A DNA stretch of 7,688 bases from Lysobacterales bacterium UBA5700 (GCA_002420085.1 DIHI01000005.1:93185-100872); one strand, 5' to 3'. Shown: positions 1 to 7,582, counted from the first letter of the stretch. Notes: generated from the letters alone by a model not told the origin. Program-made: numbers and translations.

Positions 1-1445
1 AAGGTGTCGCTGAAACTGCCCTGCGGTCCGCCATGGATCAGGAAGGCGATCGGGTAGCGCTGCCCCGGCTGATGGTTCCATGGCTTGATCACATAGCCAC
101 GAACGGTCTGGTCGTTCCAGCCGGCAAACTCGAACTGCTGGTAACCACCGAACACGATGCCATCCAGCCGCGCACGGTTGGGGTCGTGCAGCAACCGCTC
201 CGGACCACCGGCCAGGGCGCGGACCATGACCTGGGCCGGGGCATCGATCCGGTCACGGGTGAAGGCCAGGGTCTCACCGAGCACGTCAAAGCCGGCGATA
301 TTGCCGCCATCGAGCAGGGTCTCGACCTGGCCGTTGCTCGGATCGATGGCGAACAGACTGCGCCGGCCGAGGTCGAGTGCCTGGGCCAACAGCCGGCCGT
401 CCGGGGCCAGCACGAGGCTTTCGAGGCTGCGATCGAAGTCGGGGGCGATCGCTCGATGAACGCCACTGGCGAGATCGAGCGCCATCGCGGCAAACCGATC
501 GGCCTCATAACCGGCATGACGCATCGCCTTGTAGTACAGGGTACGACCATCGGCAGCAAACACCGGGTCGGCATCCCAGGCCGGATTGTCGGGGGTCAGA
601 TTGCGTGCAGCCTGTCGGCCGCGGGCATCGACCAGCCAGAGGTCGAAATCGGTGGACCAGGGCTCGCCAGAATCAGCCTGGCGCACGCTCACCGCCAGAC
701 TGCGACTGTCCGGCGACCAGGCGTAATCGGCCCGATCGCCGAACGGGCGGTGCGGCACATCGCCGTCGAGCCCGGCGATTCGCAGCGGCTCGCCTGGAGT
801 CTTGCCCATCCGTATCTCGGCCACGAACATCTGATTCCGGCGGCCATCGGCGAAGGCATCCCAATGCCGCACGAACAGGCGATCGAAGCTGCGTCCGCTC
901 GCCTTGACCGTGGCCTGGCGGTCGATACGCTCGCGGCTGCAGGCCAGGGTCGAGCAATCGGGAAACACCGCCATGGTCAGTGCCAGGCGGCGACCGTCCG
1001 GCGCGATCCGGAAACTGCCGACATCGAGCGGATACGCACTCACCTGGGCGGGTGGCTGAACCGCCTGCCCAGCATCGATCCGAACCGACCATATCTGCGA
1101 ACTACCGGAATGACCGGACAGGAAGTACAGCCGACCCTCGCCATCGAATGCCGGAGCGCTGGCCGTCATTTCCGGCGGGGTCAGTCGCTCCGGCGTGGCC
1201 GCTTCGGCATCGAGGTCGATCCGCCACAGTCCGGAGCGGGCGGCGCCGGTCGTCGAATCGACCTCCCGCATGGCGTAGACCAGGTGTCGGCCATCCGGCG
1301 CCAGGGTCGGTGCCGAGACGCGATCGAGCGCGACCAGATCACGCACATCGAAACCTCGTCCGGCGGCCGGTTCGCCGGCACCGGCGGTGGTGGTCAGGCT
1401 CAGCAGGCACAAACCACACAGTTTCGTGAAATCAGCCATCGTCAT
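1..1445 (-). CDS. Exported S9 family peptidase, dipeptidyl-peptidase 5-like (3' end cut by window edge)
   Basis: Exported serine peptidase of the prolyl oligopeptidase clan, expected to remove dipeptides from peptides in the periplasm. The 481 residues visible begin with a short signal peptide (hydrophobic core about residues 9-20, plausible Ala-Gly-Ala cleavage site at 21-23). A WD40/TolB-like propeller follows, with repeated 'PDGR' and 'SPDSR' blade turns. A Cys pair at 164 and 169 (FPDCSTLAC) resembles a motif I recall from DPP5-type enzymes. The frame ends in LIHGGPQGSFSDT, where H471-G-G-P474 is the oxyanion-region motif at the start of the alpha/beta-hydrolase domain. The nucleophile Ser and the Asp and His lie beyond position 1, so activity cannot be judged. 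ATG at 1445 is preferred because GAGGAG sits 7 nt upstream; ATG at 1439 is an in-frame alternative. The S9 assignment is firm; the DPP5 subtype is a judgement from motifs. Confidence 0.9.
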   Translation of the reverse strand, partial: MTMADFTKLCGLCLLSLTTTAGAGEPAAGRGFDVRDLVALDRVSAPTLAPDGRHLVYAMREVDSTTGAARSGLWRIDLDAEAATPERLTPPEMTASAPAFDGEGRLYFLSGHSGSSQIWSVRIDAGQAVQPPAQVSAYPLDVGSFRIAPDGRRLALTMAVFPDCSTLACSRERIDRQATVKASGRSFDRLFVRHWDAFADGRRNQMFVAEIRMGKTPGEPLRIAGLDGDVPHRPFGDRADYAWSPDSRSLAVSVRQADSGEPWSTDFDLWLVDARGRQAARNLTPDNPAWDADPVFAADGRTLYYKAMRHAGYEADRFAAMALDLASGVHRAIAPDFDRSLESLVLAPDGRLLAQALDLGRRSLFAIDPSNGQVETLLDGGNIAGFDVLGETLAFTRDRIDAPAQVMVRALAGGPERLLHDPNRARLDGIVFGGYQQFEFAGWNDQTVRGYVIKPWNHQPGQRYPIAFLIHGGPQGSFSDT

Positions 1446-1452
1446 GCTCCAA

Positions 1453-1458
1453 CTCCTC
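1453..1458 (-). promoter_or_regulatory. Ribosome binding site of the distal S9 peptidase gene
   Basis: The minus strand reads GAGGAG, then 7 nt, then ATG at 1445. A second in-frame ATG at 1439 has a weaker GGAG (1450-1447), also 7 nt ahead. The stronger match favours 1445; the difference is only two residues (Met-Thr) ahead of the signal peptide. Confidence 0.65.
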
Positions 1459-1486
1459 ATCCAACCTGAATTCTGGAACCCGATCC

Positions 1487-1541
1487 GCCGTGCATGCAGC
1501 ATGGCCGCCGATCGGCCCCGCTGATCGAGCGCCGTGCATGC
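1487..1541. repeat. 11-bp direct repeat pair in the gap downstream of the YfcC-family gene
   Basis: GCCGTGCATGC occurs at 1487-1497 and again at 1531-1541, inside the 103-bp gap 1446-1548. Both copies contain the palindrome GCATGC, so they can also pair with each other as a 6-bp stem. A 10-bp palindrome GCCGATCGGC lies between them at 1507-1516. No U-tract follows on the minus strand, so this is not a textbook intrinsic terminator. It could be a terminator relic, a protein binding site or chance in GC-rich DNA. Confidence 0.5.
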
Positions 1542-1548
1542 CGAGCCC

Positions 1549-2925
1549 TCAGCGGTAATCGATCGCCACCGCAATCACCAGGGCCACCGCCGCCGCCACG
1601 GTCAACTTGAGCAACAGCGGCCAGGCAAATCGGAACCAGCGATCGTAGGGCACGCCGGCCATGCCCAGGATACTCATCAGCACGATATTGGTCGGCACGA
1701 TCATGTTCGAGAAGCCATCGCCGAACTGGTAGGCGAGCACTGCCACCTGCCGGCTGAAACCGAGCAGATCGGCCAGCGGCGCCATGATCGGCATGGTCAC
1801 GAAGGCTTGGCCGCTGCCGGAAGGAATGAACAGGTTGAGCAGGGTCTGGACCAGCAGCATGCCGACCGCTGCCAGTTCGGAGCCGACCAGGCCGAGCGGC
1901 CCGGCCAGGGCGTTGACGATGGTATGCAGCACCTGACCGTCTTCGAGAATCAGGGCGATCGAGCGGGCAAACCCGATCAGGATCGCGGTAGTCGCCAGTT
2001 CTGCGGCGCCATTGGAGAAATGCCGGGCGGTGCCATCCCCCCCCAGCCCACCGACCAGACCGGCCACCAGACCGAGTGCGACGAACAGCGCGCCCAACTC
2101 GACCAGATACCAGCCACGCAGCGAGATGCCCCAGACCATCAGGGTCAGCGCGATCAGAATCAGGACGAACACCGCCAGTCGCCGACCACTGAGTGGCGGA
2201 TATTCGGTCGGCGGCGCATGGGCGACCTCGACGCCGGCCATCAGGCTGCTCGAAGGGTCGCGCCGAACCTGCTCGGCATAGCGCCAGACGTGATGGACGC
2301 CGATCGCGACGAACGGTACGAACAGGGCCAGCCGAAAGCCCCAGCCGGAAGTCGGCGGCAGTCCGGCAACCCCCTGAGCGATCTGGACCGTGAACGGATT
2401 CAGCGCGGCCACCCCGTAACCGATGCCGTAACCGCCGATCAGGATGCCCATCGCGGTCATCACGTCCATGCGCATGGCCAGACACAGGGCAACCAGCATC
2501 GCAGTGAACGGGATGTACTCCTCGGCTACTCCGATCGCACTGGAACCGGCCGCGAACACCGCCATGCCGAGCACGATCAGCCAGCCGGCGTGACCGCCGA
2601 TCCGGCGCAGAATCCACCCGAGCACGGCATCGATGGTGCCTGTGGCGCGCAACACGGCGATCGCACCACCGACGATCAGCACGAAGAAGATGATGTCCTG
2701 GGCCGCTGCCAGGGCACGCGGAACCACGGTAACCAGGGTCAGGGGCGACAGTGTCGCCCGCTGCTCGACCTGGGCATAGGTGCCCGGCACGACCAGTTCA
2801 TGGCCGGAGTCATCGGGGCGGGTCTCGAACCGACCCTGGGGCAGGGTCCAGGTCGCCACCAGGGCCAGAACCATCATGCCGAACAGCAGCACCAGGGTGT
2901 GTGGGATACGAAGGGTGCTGGCCAT
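1549..2925 (-). CDS. YfcC/DcuC-family inner-membrane carrier
   Basis: A 458-residue polytopic membrane protein of the YfcC branch of the DcuC (C4-dicarboxylate carrier) family. About 12 hydrophobic segments are visible, for example near residues 10-27, 77-93, 112-133, 155-175, 196-213, 249-266, 272-292, 306-326, 342-366 and 436-455, with a large polar loop at about 214-248. Family-like motifs are LNPFTVQIAQ (175-184), PSGSGQAFVTMPIMAPLADL (368-387) and YQFGDGFSNMIVPTN (399-413), which sit in the re-entrant substrate and ion regions of such carriers. Length is close to the family norm. Substrates of YfcC proteins are mostly unproven; amino acids, peptides or dicarboxylates are candidates. The gene lies between two secreted S9 peptidases, which suggests import of peptide breakdown products (inference). 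ATG at 2925 has only a weak Shine-Dalgarno (GAG, 7 nt away), and a strong hairpin lies upstream, so expression may depend on the preceding gene. Confidence 0.9.
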   Translation of the reverse strand: MASTLRIPHTLVLLFGMMVLALVATWTLPQGRFETRPDDSGHELVVPGTYAQVEQRATLSPLTLVTVVPRALAAAQDIIFFVLIVGGAIAVLRATGTIDAVLGWILRRIGGHAGWLIVLGMAVFAAGSSAIGVAEEYIPFTAMLVALCLAMRMDVMTAMGILIGGYGIGYGVAALNPFTVQIAQGVAGLPPTSGWGFRLALFVPFVAIGVHHVWRYAEQVRRDPSSSLMAGVEVAHAPPTEYPPLSGRRLAVFVLILIALTLMVWGISLRGWYLVELGALFVALGLVAGLVGGLGGDGTARHFSNGAAELATTAILIGFARSIALILEDGQVLHTIVNALAGPLGLVGSELAAVGMLLVQTLLNLFIPSGSGQAFVTMPIMAPLADLLGFSRQVAVLAYQFGDGFSNMIVPTNIVLMSILGMAGVPYDRWFRFAWPLLLKLTVAAAVALVIAVAIDYR

Positions 2926-2948
2926 GGCGGTTCTCGTTCTCGGAGGTG

Positions 2949-2980
2949 CTCGCCCGCACGGTGCAACCCGTGCCGGCGAG
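2949..2980 (-). terminator. Strong hairpin between the S9 peptidase and the carrier gene (terminator or mRNA processing/stabilising element)
   Basis: Arms 2949-2961 and 2968-2980 pair over 13 positions with a single C-C mismatch (2955/2974) and a 6-nt loop. The stem begins 21 nt after the stop codon of the upstream peptidase. No U-run follows on the minus strand, so it is not a canonical intrinsic terminator. It could partly terminate transcription, protect the 3' end of the peptidase message, or damp translation of the carrier gene, whose start is 23 nt further on. Confidence 0.5.
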
Positions 2981-3001
2981 TCGGGTCATCGGGGGATCGG
3001 A

Positions 3002-5047
3002 TCAGTTGCTCGCGGCTGGCTCACGGGCGGCGTCCGCCGGTTTCGCCGCACCGGCACCGATGTGCCGATCGAGGAACTCAAGCAACGCGCCGTAGAACCA
3101 CCTCTGGTTCTCTTCGATGCTGAAGCCATGGCCCTCGCGCGGGACGATCCGGCTGGTGACCGGCACGCCGGCGGCTTCCAGCGCCTTGGCCATCGCCACC
3201 GTGTGCTCCGGCGGGGTGCGCTCGTCCTCGGCACCGGCCGCCAGCATGACCGGCACCTTGATCCGGTTGGCCTGCCGGGCCGGCGAGATCGCTTCCTGAT
3301 CGACGCCCTCGAACATGTCATTGAGGTAGGTCATGCCCGAACGGCGCTCCTGGATGTCGCCGCGACCGAACATCATCGGGATGTCATAGATGCCGACATA
3401 GCCGATCGCACAGCGGTACAGGTCGGGCTCCGAGACAACGCTCATCAGCGAGGCATAGCCGCCGTAGCTGGCGCCGAAGATGCACATCCGAGTTGGATCG
3501 GCGATGCCCTGCTCGACCACCCAGCGGGCGGCGTCGGTGATGTCGCGGATCATGCCGTCGCCCCACTGGCCGAACCCGGCCTGACGGTGGGCGCGGCCAT
3601 AGTTGCCGGAGCCACGGAAATTGATCTGCAAGACCGCATAGCCGTGGGCAGCCAGCATCTGCACCTCGCTGTTGAAGCCCCAGGTGTCGGCGATGCCGAT
3701 CGGGCCGCCATGCGGGTTGACCACCATCGGCAGGTTCTTGGCTTCCACGCCATGCGGCAGGGTGAGATAGCCGTGCAAGGTCATGCCGTCACGGTTGGTC
3801 AATTGGATCGGCTGCATGGCAGCGGTGCGCTCTGGATCGATCCAATCGCGGCGGGCGACCAAATGACCGACCTTCTTGCCGGGGATGTCGAACAGGAAGT
3901 AGTCGGTCGGCGCGCGATCGCTGCTGACCGAGACCACCGCCTTGCTGCGATCGACGGTGGCCGAGTCGATCGCCACCACCATCCCGGGAAAGCTGGCCTC
4001 CAGACTGCGCAGCAGCATGGCATCGGGATGGTTGGGGTCGAAGAAACGCATGACCGCCCGGCCCTCGTAGAACCAGGCACCGATCACGCCACGACCACCG
4101 ATTTCGCGGATCGGCGCGACCGGATCGGCGAACTCGCTGCGCATGACCTCGGTCATCTCCAGGGTTTCCGGATTCATGGCATGGATCGCGGTCGGGCCGC
4201 GTTCCGTTTCCACGGCGATGTAGGCGACCGAGCCATCCGGCGCGAAGCCAAGCGGCACCACCACCCGCCCGGACTCGCCCTCATCGTTGAACAACTGCCA
4301 GTCGCTCTTCTCGGTCTTGCGGTAGTAGGTCAGGACACGATTATCGACGCCCTGGCCGGCCGCGAAACGCACCTTGCCCTGGTGGTCGAGATCGAAGCTG
4401 GCTCGCTGCACCGGCGCCGACGCCACCACGCTGCGCCGACCGGACATGACATCGATCCGTTCGACCTTGGTGAACGGCGTCTCGCCGCCCAGCAATGGGA
4501 AGGTCGAGACCAGCACCGAGCGGGGATCTTCCGGTGCGTCGTCGAGCAGGAAGGCGGCCACGATCGACTCGCCCTTGCCGGTCGAGCGGCCGATGGTCGG
4601 TGCTCCACCCCCCTGCCCGACCAGCAATGCCTGGCGCTTGCCATCGGCATTCATGGCGTAGATCTCGCCGGTCAGTTGCGGCCGATCGAGTTGACCGAAC
4701 GTGCGCGCCACCGACATCAGGATCCGGTCCGGATTGGCCCAGGTGAAATCGGCGACCACGATCTTGCCGGCCGGCTTGAAATAGCCGGTCATCTTCATGT
4801 TTTCCATGTCGATGACGGTCAGGATGTTGCCGCCGTCCTCGATCGGCACGGTGGCGGCGAAATGACGCCCATCCGGCGAGATCTTGATGGCCTGGAACTT
4901 GTCCTTGCGCAGGAAGTCGTCCATCGTGTGGCCGGTGCTCTGCGCCAAGGCAGTGGCATCGGCGACCAGGGCGGCAACGACGACGACGAGCACGGCCACC
5001 GATCGTCCGATCCAGTTGCCGTAGGGGTACTGCATGGAAGGCTGCAT
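3002..5047 (-). CDS. Exported S9 family serine peptidase (prolyl oligopeptidase family), complete
   Basis: A 681-residue secreted peptidase with an intact catalytic apparatus. Residues 1-35 form a signal peptide: Arg15, a Val/Ala-rich core about 16-30, and an Ala-Leu-Ala cleavage site at 33-35. Residues from about 40 to 400 form a propeller domain that gates the active site (ISPDGRHFAA at 56-65 is a typical blade). The hydrolase domain follows: HGGP at 446-449, FRGSGNYG at 477-484, nucleophile Ser527 in GASYGG (525-530), Asp608 in GAEDERTPP, and His640 in REGHGF. Such enzymes release dipeptides or acyl-amino acids from peptides in the periplasm; the exact specificity cannot be read here. ATG at 5047 is preferred to the in-frame ATG at 5035 because GAGGAG lies 7 nt upstream. 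The tail after residue 663 is Ala/Pro-rich and probably disordered. It is a distant homologue of the partial S9 gene at 1-1445, with the carrier gene between them. Confidence 0.96.
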   Translation of the reverse strand: MQPSMQYPYGNWIGRSVAVLVVVVAALVADATALAQSTGHTMDDFLRKDKFQAIKISPDGRHFAATVPIEDGGNILTVIDMENMKMTGYFKPAGKIVVADFTWANPDRILMSVARTFGQLDRPQLTGEIYAMNADGKRQALLVGQGGGAPTIGRSTGKGESIVAAFLLDDAPEDPRSVLVSTFPLLGGETPFTKVERIDVMSGRRSVVASAPVQRASFDLDHQGKVRFAAGQGVDNRVLTYYRKTEKSDWQLFNDEGESGRVVVPLGFAPDGSVAYIAVETERGPTAIHAMNPETLEMTEVMRSEFADPVAPIREIGGRGVIGAWFYEGRAVMRFFDPNHPDAMLLRSLEASFPGMVVAIDSATVDRSKAVVSVSSDRAPTDYFLFDIPGKKVGHLVARRDWIDPERTAAMQPIQLTNRDGMTLHGYLTLPHGVEAKNLPMVVNPHGGPIGIADTWGFNSEVQMLAAHGYAVLQINFRGSGNYGRAHRQAGFGQWGDGMIRDITDAARWVVEQGIADPTRMCIFGASYGGYASLMSVVSEPDLYRCAIGYVGIYDIPMMFGRGDIQERRSGMTYLNDMFEGVDQEAISPARQANRIKVPVMLAAGAEDERTPPEHTVAMAKALEAAGVPVTSRIVPREGHGFSIEENQRWFYGALLEFLDRHIGAGAAKPADAAREPAASN

Positions 5048-5054
5048 TGCACAT

Positions 5055-5060
5055 CTCCTC
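5055..5060 (-). promoter_or_regulatory. Ribosome binding site of the complete S9 peptidase gene
   Basis: The minus strand reads GAGGAG at 5060-5055, 7 nt before ATG 5047. This ideal spacing settles the start against the alternative Met at residue 5. Confidence 0.75.
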
Positions 5061-5085
5061 TCGACGATTCACACGTAGCTCGACA

Positions 5086-5112
5086 CGGTCGGACCGTATC
5101 GCGATCCGACCG
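5086..5112. promoter_or_regulatory. 8-bp perfect inverted repeat between rfbD and the S9 peptidase gene (operator or terminator stem)
   Basis: CGGTCGGA at 5086-5093 is mirrored by TCCGACCG at 5105-5112 around an 11-nt spacer, which overlaps the palindrome ATCGCGAT (5098-5105). The repeat lies 61 nt past the rfbD stop codon and 38 nt before the peptidase start codon. On the minus strand it is not followed by a U-tract. The centre-to-centre spacing of the two half-sites is 19 bp, close to two helical turns, which would suit a dimeric regulator. A rho-independent terminator without a U-tract is the alternative. I see no convincing -35/-10 pair in the gap 5048-5172. Confidence 0.45.
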
Positions 5113-5172
5113 AATCACCGGGGCCGGTCCGGTTGGATCATTCTCAGCGTGGCATTGCCGGCACGATCATGG

Positions 5173-6075
5173 TCAACGCTCGATCGCGACCGCCTCGGTC
5201 AACTCGGCGATCACCTGACGCACCCCCTCGCGCCAATCCGGCAGGACCAGCCCGAAGTCGCGTGCCAGGGCAGCGCAGTCGAGCGCCGAATGTGGTGGGC
5301 GTCGTGCCCGAGTCGGAAAATCGGCACTGGCGATCGCCACCACCTGCGGCGTGCGCGCGAGCAGCCCGGCCGCCACCGCCTCGGCTACGATCGCCTCGGC
5401 GAAACCGTGCCAGCTCGTTCGACCGGACGCCACCACATGCCACAGTCCGGAACCGGCCGGCGGCCGAGCCAAAGCAAGAGCCGTGACCGTCGCCAGCCAG
5501 CGCGCCGGGGTCGGGCTGCCGATCTGGTCGGCGACCACCCGCAGTTGATCGCGATCGCGAGCCAGTCGCAGCATCGTGCGCAGGAAATTATGACCGCGCG
5601 CGGCATAGACCCAGGCGGTCCGGAAGATCAGGTGCTCGGCGCCGCTGGCGATGATCGCGCGTTCGCCCTCGTGCTTGGTCCGACCATAGACATTGATCGG
5701 CGCGGCCGGGTCGGATTCGTTGCGCGCGCGGGCATCCTCACCGGGAAACACATAGTCGGTCGAGTAATGCACCAATCGGGCACCGACCCGGCAACAGACC
5801 TCGGCCAGTTCGGCGACTGCCTCGGCATTGATCCGTCGGGCCAGGTCCGGCTCGTCCTCGGCGCGATCGACGGCCGTGTAGGCGGCGGCGTTGACGACGA
5901 TGTCGGGGCGCAGTTCGGCCACCGCCTCGGTCGCCGCGCCCGGCTGCGCCAGATCGAGCGCCCGGCCAGTCCGACCGGCGACCGTGGTCGGCAGAACCAG
6001 ACCGAGCGGCGCCAAGGCCCGCAGCAACTCGAAACCGAGTTGGCCATCGGCCCCGATCAGCAGGATGCGCTTCAT
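5173..6075 (-). CDS. rfbD: dTDP-4-dehydrorhamnose reductase (RmlD)
   Basis: Catalyses the last step of dTDP-L-rhamnose synthesis, NAD(P)H-dependent reduction of dTDP-6-deoxy-L-lyxo-4-hexulose in the cytoplasm. The 300-residue protein is of usual family length. It opens with a Rossmann nucleotide-binding loop, GADGQLG (8-14), followed by VNAAAYTAVDRAEDEP (61-76). The short-chain dehydrogenase catalytic residues are visible as Thr106 in YSTDYVFPG (104-112) and Tyr130/Lys134 in NVYGRTKHEGE. FRTAWVY (151-157), DQIGSPTP (183-190) and RPPHSALD (259-266) are further family signatures. ATG at 6075 overlaps the rfbC stop codon by 4 bp (ATGA), and GGAGG lies 7 nt upstream inside rfbC (6087-6083), so translational coupling is likely. 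It is the last gene of the rhamnose operon in this window; a 125-bp gap follows. Confidence 0.97.
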   Translation of the reverse strand: MKRILLIGADGQLGFELLRALAPLGLVLPTTVAGRTGRALDLAQPGAATEAVAELRPDIVVNAAAYTAVDRAEDEPDLARRINAEAVAELAEVCCRVGARLVHYSTDYVFPGEDARARNESDPAAPINVYGRTKHEGERAIIASGAEHLIFRTAWVYAARGHNFLRTMLRLARDRDQLRVVADQIGSPTPARWLATVTALALARPPAGSGLWHVVASGRTSWHGFAEAIVAEAVAAGLLARTPQVVAIASADFPTRARRPPHSALDCAALARDFGLVLPDWREGVRQVIAELTEAVAIER

Positions 6076-6644
6076 GCCGATGCCTCCATGCCGGCCAGAC
6101 TGGGCAGGCGGTCGGCTCGAATCTCGCTCAGTCGCGGTGCGCGCGCGTCCTTGTTCGACAACATCGGTTCCGACAGCGGCCAGTCGATCGCCAGATCGGG
6201 ATCATTCCACAGCACATTGGCGTCGGCTGCCGGGTCGTATTCCCGCGTGCAGAGGTAGCAGAACACGGCACGCGCGCTGACGGTCGCAAAGCCATGGCCG
6301 AAGCCCTCTGGAATCCAGAGTTGGCGATGGTTCTCGGCACTCAGGTAGGCCGCCGTCCACTGCCCGAAGGTCGGCGAATCGCGGCGCAGATCGACCGCGA
6401 CATCATACACCTCGCCCTCCAGCACCCAGACCAGCTTGCCCTGCGGGTTCGGCCATTGATAGTGCAGTCCGCGCAGCACCCCGCGTCGGGAGGTCGAGAC
6501 ATTGCTCTGGGCGACCTCGATATCGATGCCGGCCTGGGCATACCGGCTGCGGTTCCAGGTCTCGAAGAACCGGCCGCGATCATCGCCGAACACCTGTGGC
6601 TCGATCAGCAGGCAGCCGGCAAGTTCGGTCTCGCGCACGTTCAT
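6072..6644 (-). CDS. rfbC: dTDP-4-dehydrorhamnose 3,5-epimerase (RmlC)
   Basis: Epimerises dTDP-4-keto-6-deoxy-D-glucose at C3 and C5, the third step of dTDP-L-rhamnose synthesis, as a cytoplasmic cupin-fold dimer. The 190 residues match the family length (about 180-190). Conserved blocks in order: [12 protein letters not shown] (19-30), [10 protein letters not shown] (54-63) with the catalytic base His61 and the substrate-binding Arg58, [20 protein letters not shown] (68-87) with Lys70, PEGFGHGF (112-119), the catalytic Tyr130 in [20 protein letters not shown] (146-156), and Asp166 as the likely partner of His61. All expected active-site residues appear present. ATG at 6644 overlaps the rfbA stop by 4 bp, and GGGAG lies 6 nt upstream inside rfbA (6655-6651). 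The 3' end overlaps rfbD by 4 bp. Confidence 0.97.
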   Translation of the reverse strand: MNVRETELAGCLLIEPQVFGDDRGRFFETWNRSRYAQAGIDIEVAQSNVSTSRRGVLRGLHYQWPNPQGKLVWVLEGEVYDVAVDLRRDSPTFGQWTAAYLSAENHRQLWIPEGFGHGFATVSARAVFCYLCTREYDPAADANVLWNDPDLAIDWPLSEPMLSNKDARAPRLSEIRADRLPSLAGMEASA

Positions 6645-7582
6645 CGCACGCTCCCGTGTTCGAGCACGCCGAGCAGGTAGCGGCCATAGCCGTTCTTGGC
6701 CAGCGGCTCGGCCAGCGCCTGCAACTGCGCCGCATCGATCCAGCCATTGCCGAAGGCGATCTCCTCCGGACAGCAGATGCGCAGACCCTGGCGCTGCTCG
6801 ATGGTCTCGATGAAATTGCCGGCCTGCAGCAGCGACTCGTGGGTGCCGGTATCGAGCCAGGCGAAGCCTCGACCCATCCGTTCGAGCACCAGACTGCCAT
6901 CGTCGAGGTAGCGGCGATTGAGGTCGGTGATCTCCAACTCACCACGGGCCGAAGGCTGCAACTCGGCCGCGAAGCCGGGCGCCCGGCCGTCATAGAAATA
7001 CAGCCCGGTGACGGCATAGTGCGAGCGCGGCCGGGCCGGCTTTTCCTCCAGACCGATCACCCTGCCGTCGGGATCGAACTCGGCCACGCCGTAGCGCTCC
7101 GGATCGTTGACCCAATAGCCGAACACGGTAGCACCCTGGCGGCGGGCATCCGCTCGCGCCAGCAGTTCGGTCAGACCATGGCCGTAGAAGATGTTGTCGC
7201 CGAGCACCAGACAACTCGGGGCGCCATCGAGAAAACGTTCGGCGATCAGCAACGCCTGGGCCAGCCCGTCCGGACTCGGCTGGGCTGCGTACTGGATGTT
7301 CATGCCCCAGCGCTGGCCATCGCCGAGCAGTTCCTGGAACAGCGGCTGCTCGTGCGGCGTATTGATGACCAGGACGTCACGCAGCCCGGCCAGCATCAGC
7401 ACCGACAGCGGGTAGTAGATCATCGGCTTGTCATAGACCGGCAGCAGTTGCTTGCTGATCGCCCGGGTGATCGGATACAGCCGGGTTCCTGAGCCGCCGG
7501 CCAGGATGATGCCCTTGCGCGGCCGGTCCCGATCGGGATCCGGTGTGGTGCGCAGGGTTGAGTCATTCGACGATGTGGTCAC
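6641..7582 (-). CDS. rfbA: Glucose-1-phosphate thymidylyltransferase (RmlA)
   Basis: Makes dTDP-D-glucose from dTTP and glucose-1-phosphate, the first and usually feedback-regulated step of the dTDP-L-rhamnose pathway. The nucleotidyltransferase signature [16 protein letters not shown] runs over residues 24-39, followed by [12 protein letters not shown] (43-54), [10 protein letters not shown] (101-110), LGDNIFYG with metal-binding Asp129 (127-134), EEKP (179-182), GELEITDLN (214-222) and [11 protein letters not shown] (241-251). The start is a GTG. Translation from it gives 313 residues, about 20 longer than typical homologues, which begin directly at the KGIILAGG equivalent. No ATG, GTG or TTG lies in frame between the GTG and Lys23, and an in-frame stop lies at 7610-7612, so the polar extension (rich in Asp, Pro, Arg, Thr) seems real. 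Ribosome binding is weak (GGGA, 6 nt upstream). The gene is first of the three coupled rhamnose genes here. Confidence 0.96.
   Translation of the reverse strand: MTTSSNDSTLRTTPDPDRDRPRKGIILAGGSGTRLYPITRAISKQLLPVYDKPMIYYPLSVLMLAGLRDVLVINTPHEQPLFQELLGDGQRWGMNIQYAAQPSPDGLAQALLIAERFLDGAPSCLVLGDNIFYGHGLTELLARADARRQGATVFGYWVNDPERYGVAEFDPDGRVIGLEEKPARPRSHYAVTGLYFYDGRAPGFAAELQPSARGELEITDLNRRYLDDGSLVLERMGRGFAWLDTGTHESLLQAGNFIETIEQRQGLRICCPEEIAFGNGWIDAAQLQALAEPLAKNGYGRYLLGVLEHGSVR

Noticed and set aside
1..1445. Possibility that the distal S9 gene is a pseudogene because its catalytic residues are missing.
   Set aside because: The frame is open to the first base of the window and the break coincides with the window edge, so it is merely cut off.
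33..1469. A 478-codon plus-strand open frame opposite the partial S9 gene.
   Set aside because: Shadow of the minus-strand reading frame, which carries a coherent propeller, HGGP motif and signal peptide.
1534..3123. A 529-codon plus-strand open frame opposite the carrier gene.
   Set aside because: Composition (His/Gln/Arg/Gly-rich) matches the complement of a hydrophobic membrane protein gene; no domain and no independent start signal.
2780..5218. An 812-codon open frame on the plus strand opposite the complete S9 peptidase.
   Set aside because: It is antisense to a gene with an intact catalytic triad, signal peptide and ribosome binding site. Its translation is rich in His, Arg, Gly, Asp and Ala with no recognisable domain, as expected for the complement of GC-rich coding DNA with few stops.
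5047..6258. A 403-codon plus-strand open frame opposite rfbD and part of rfbC.
   Set aside because: Antisense to well-recognised enzymes; no motif of its own.
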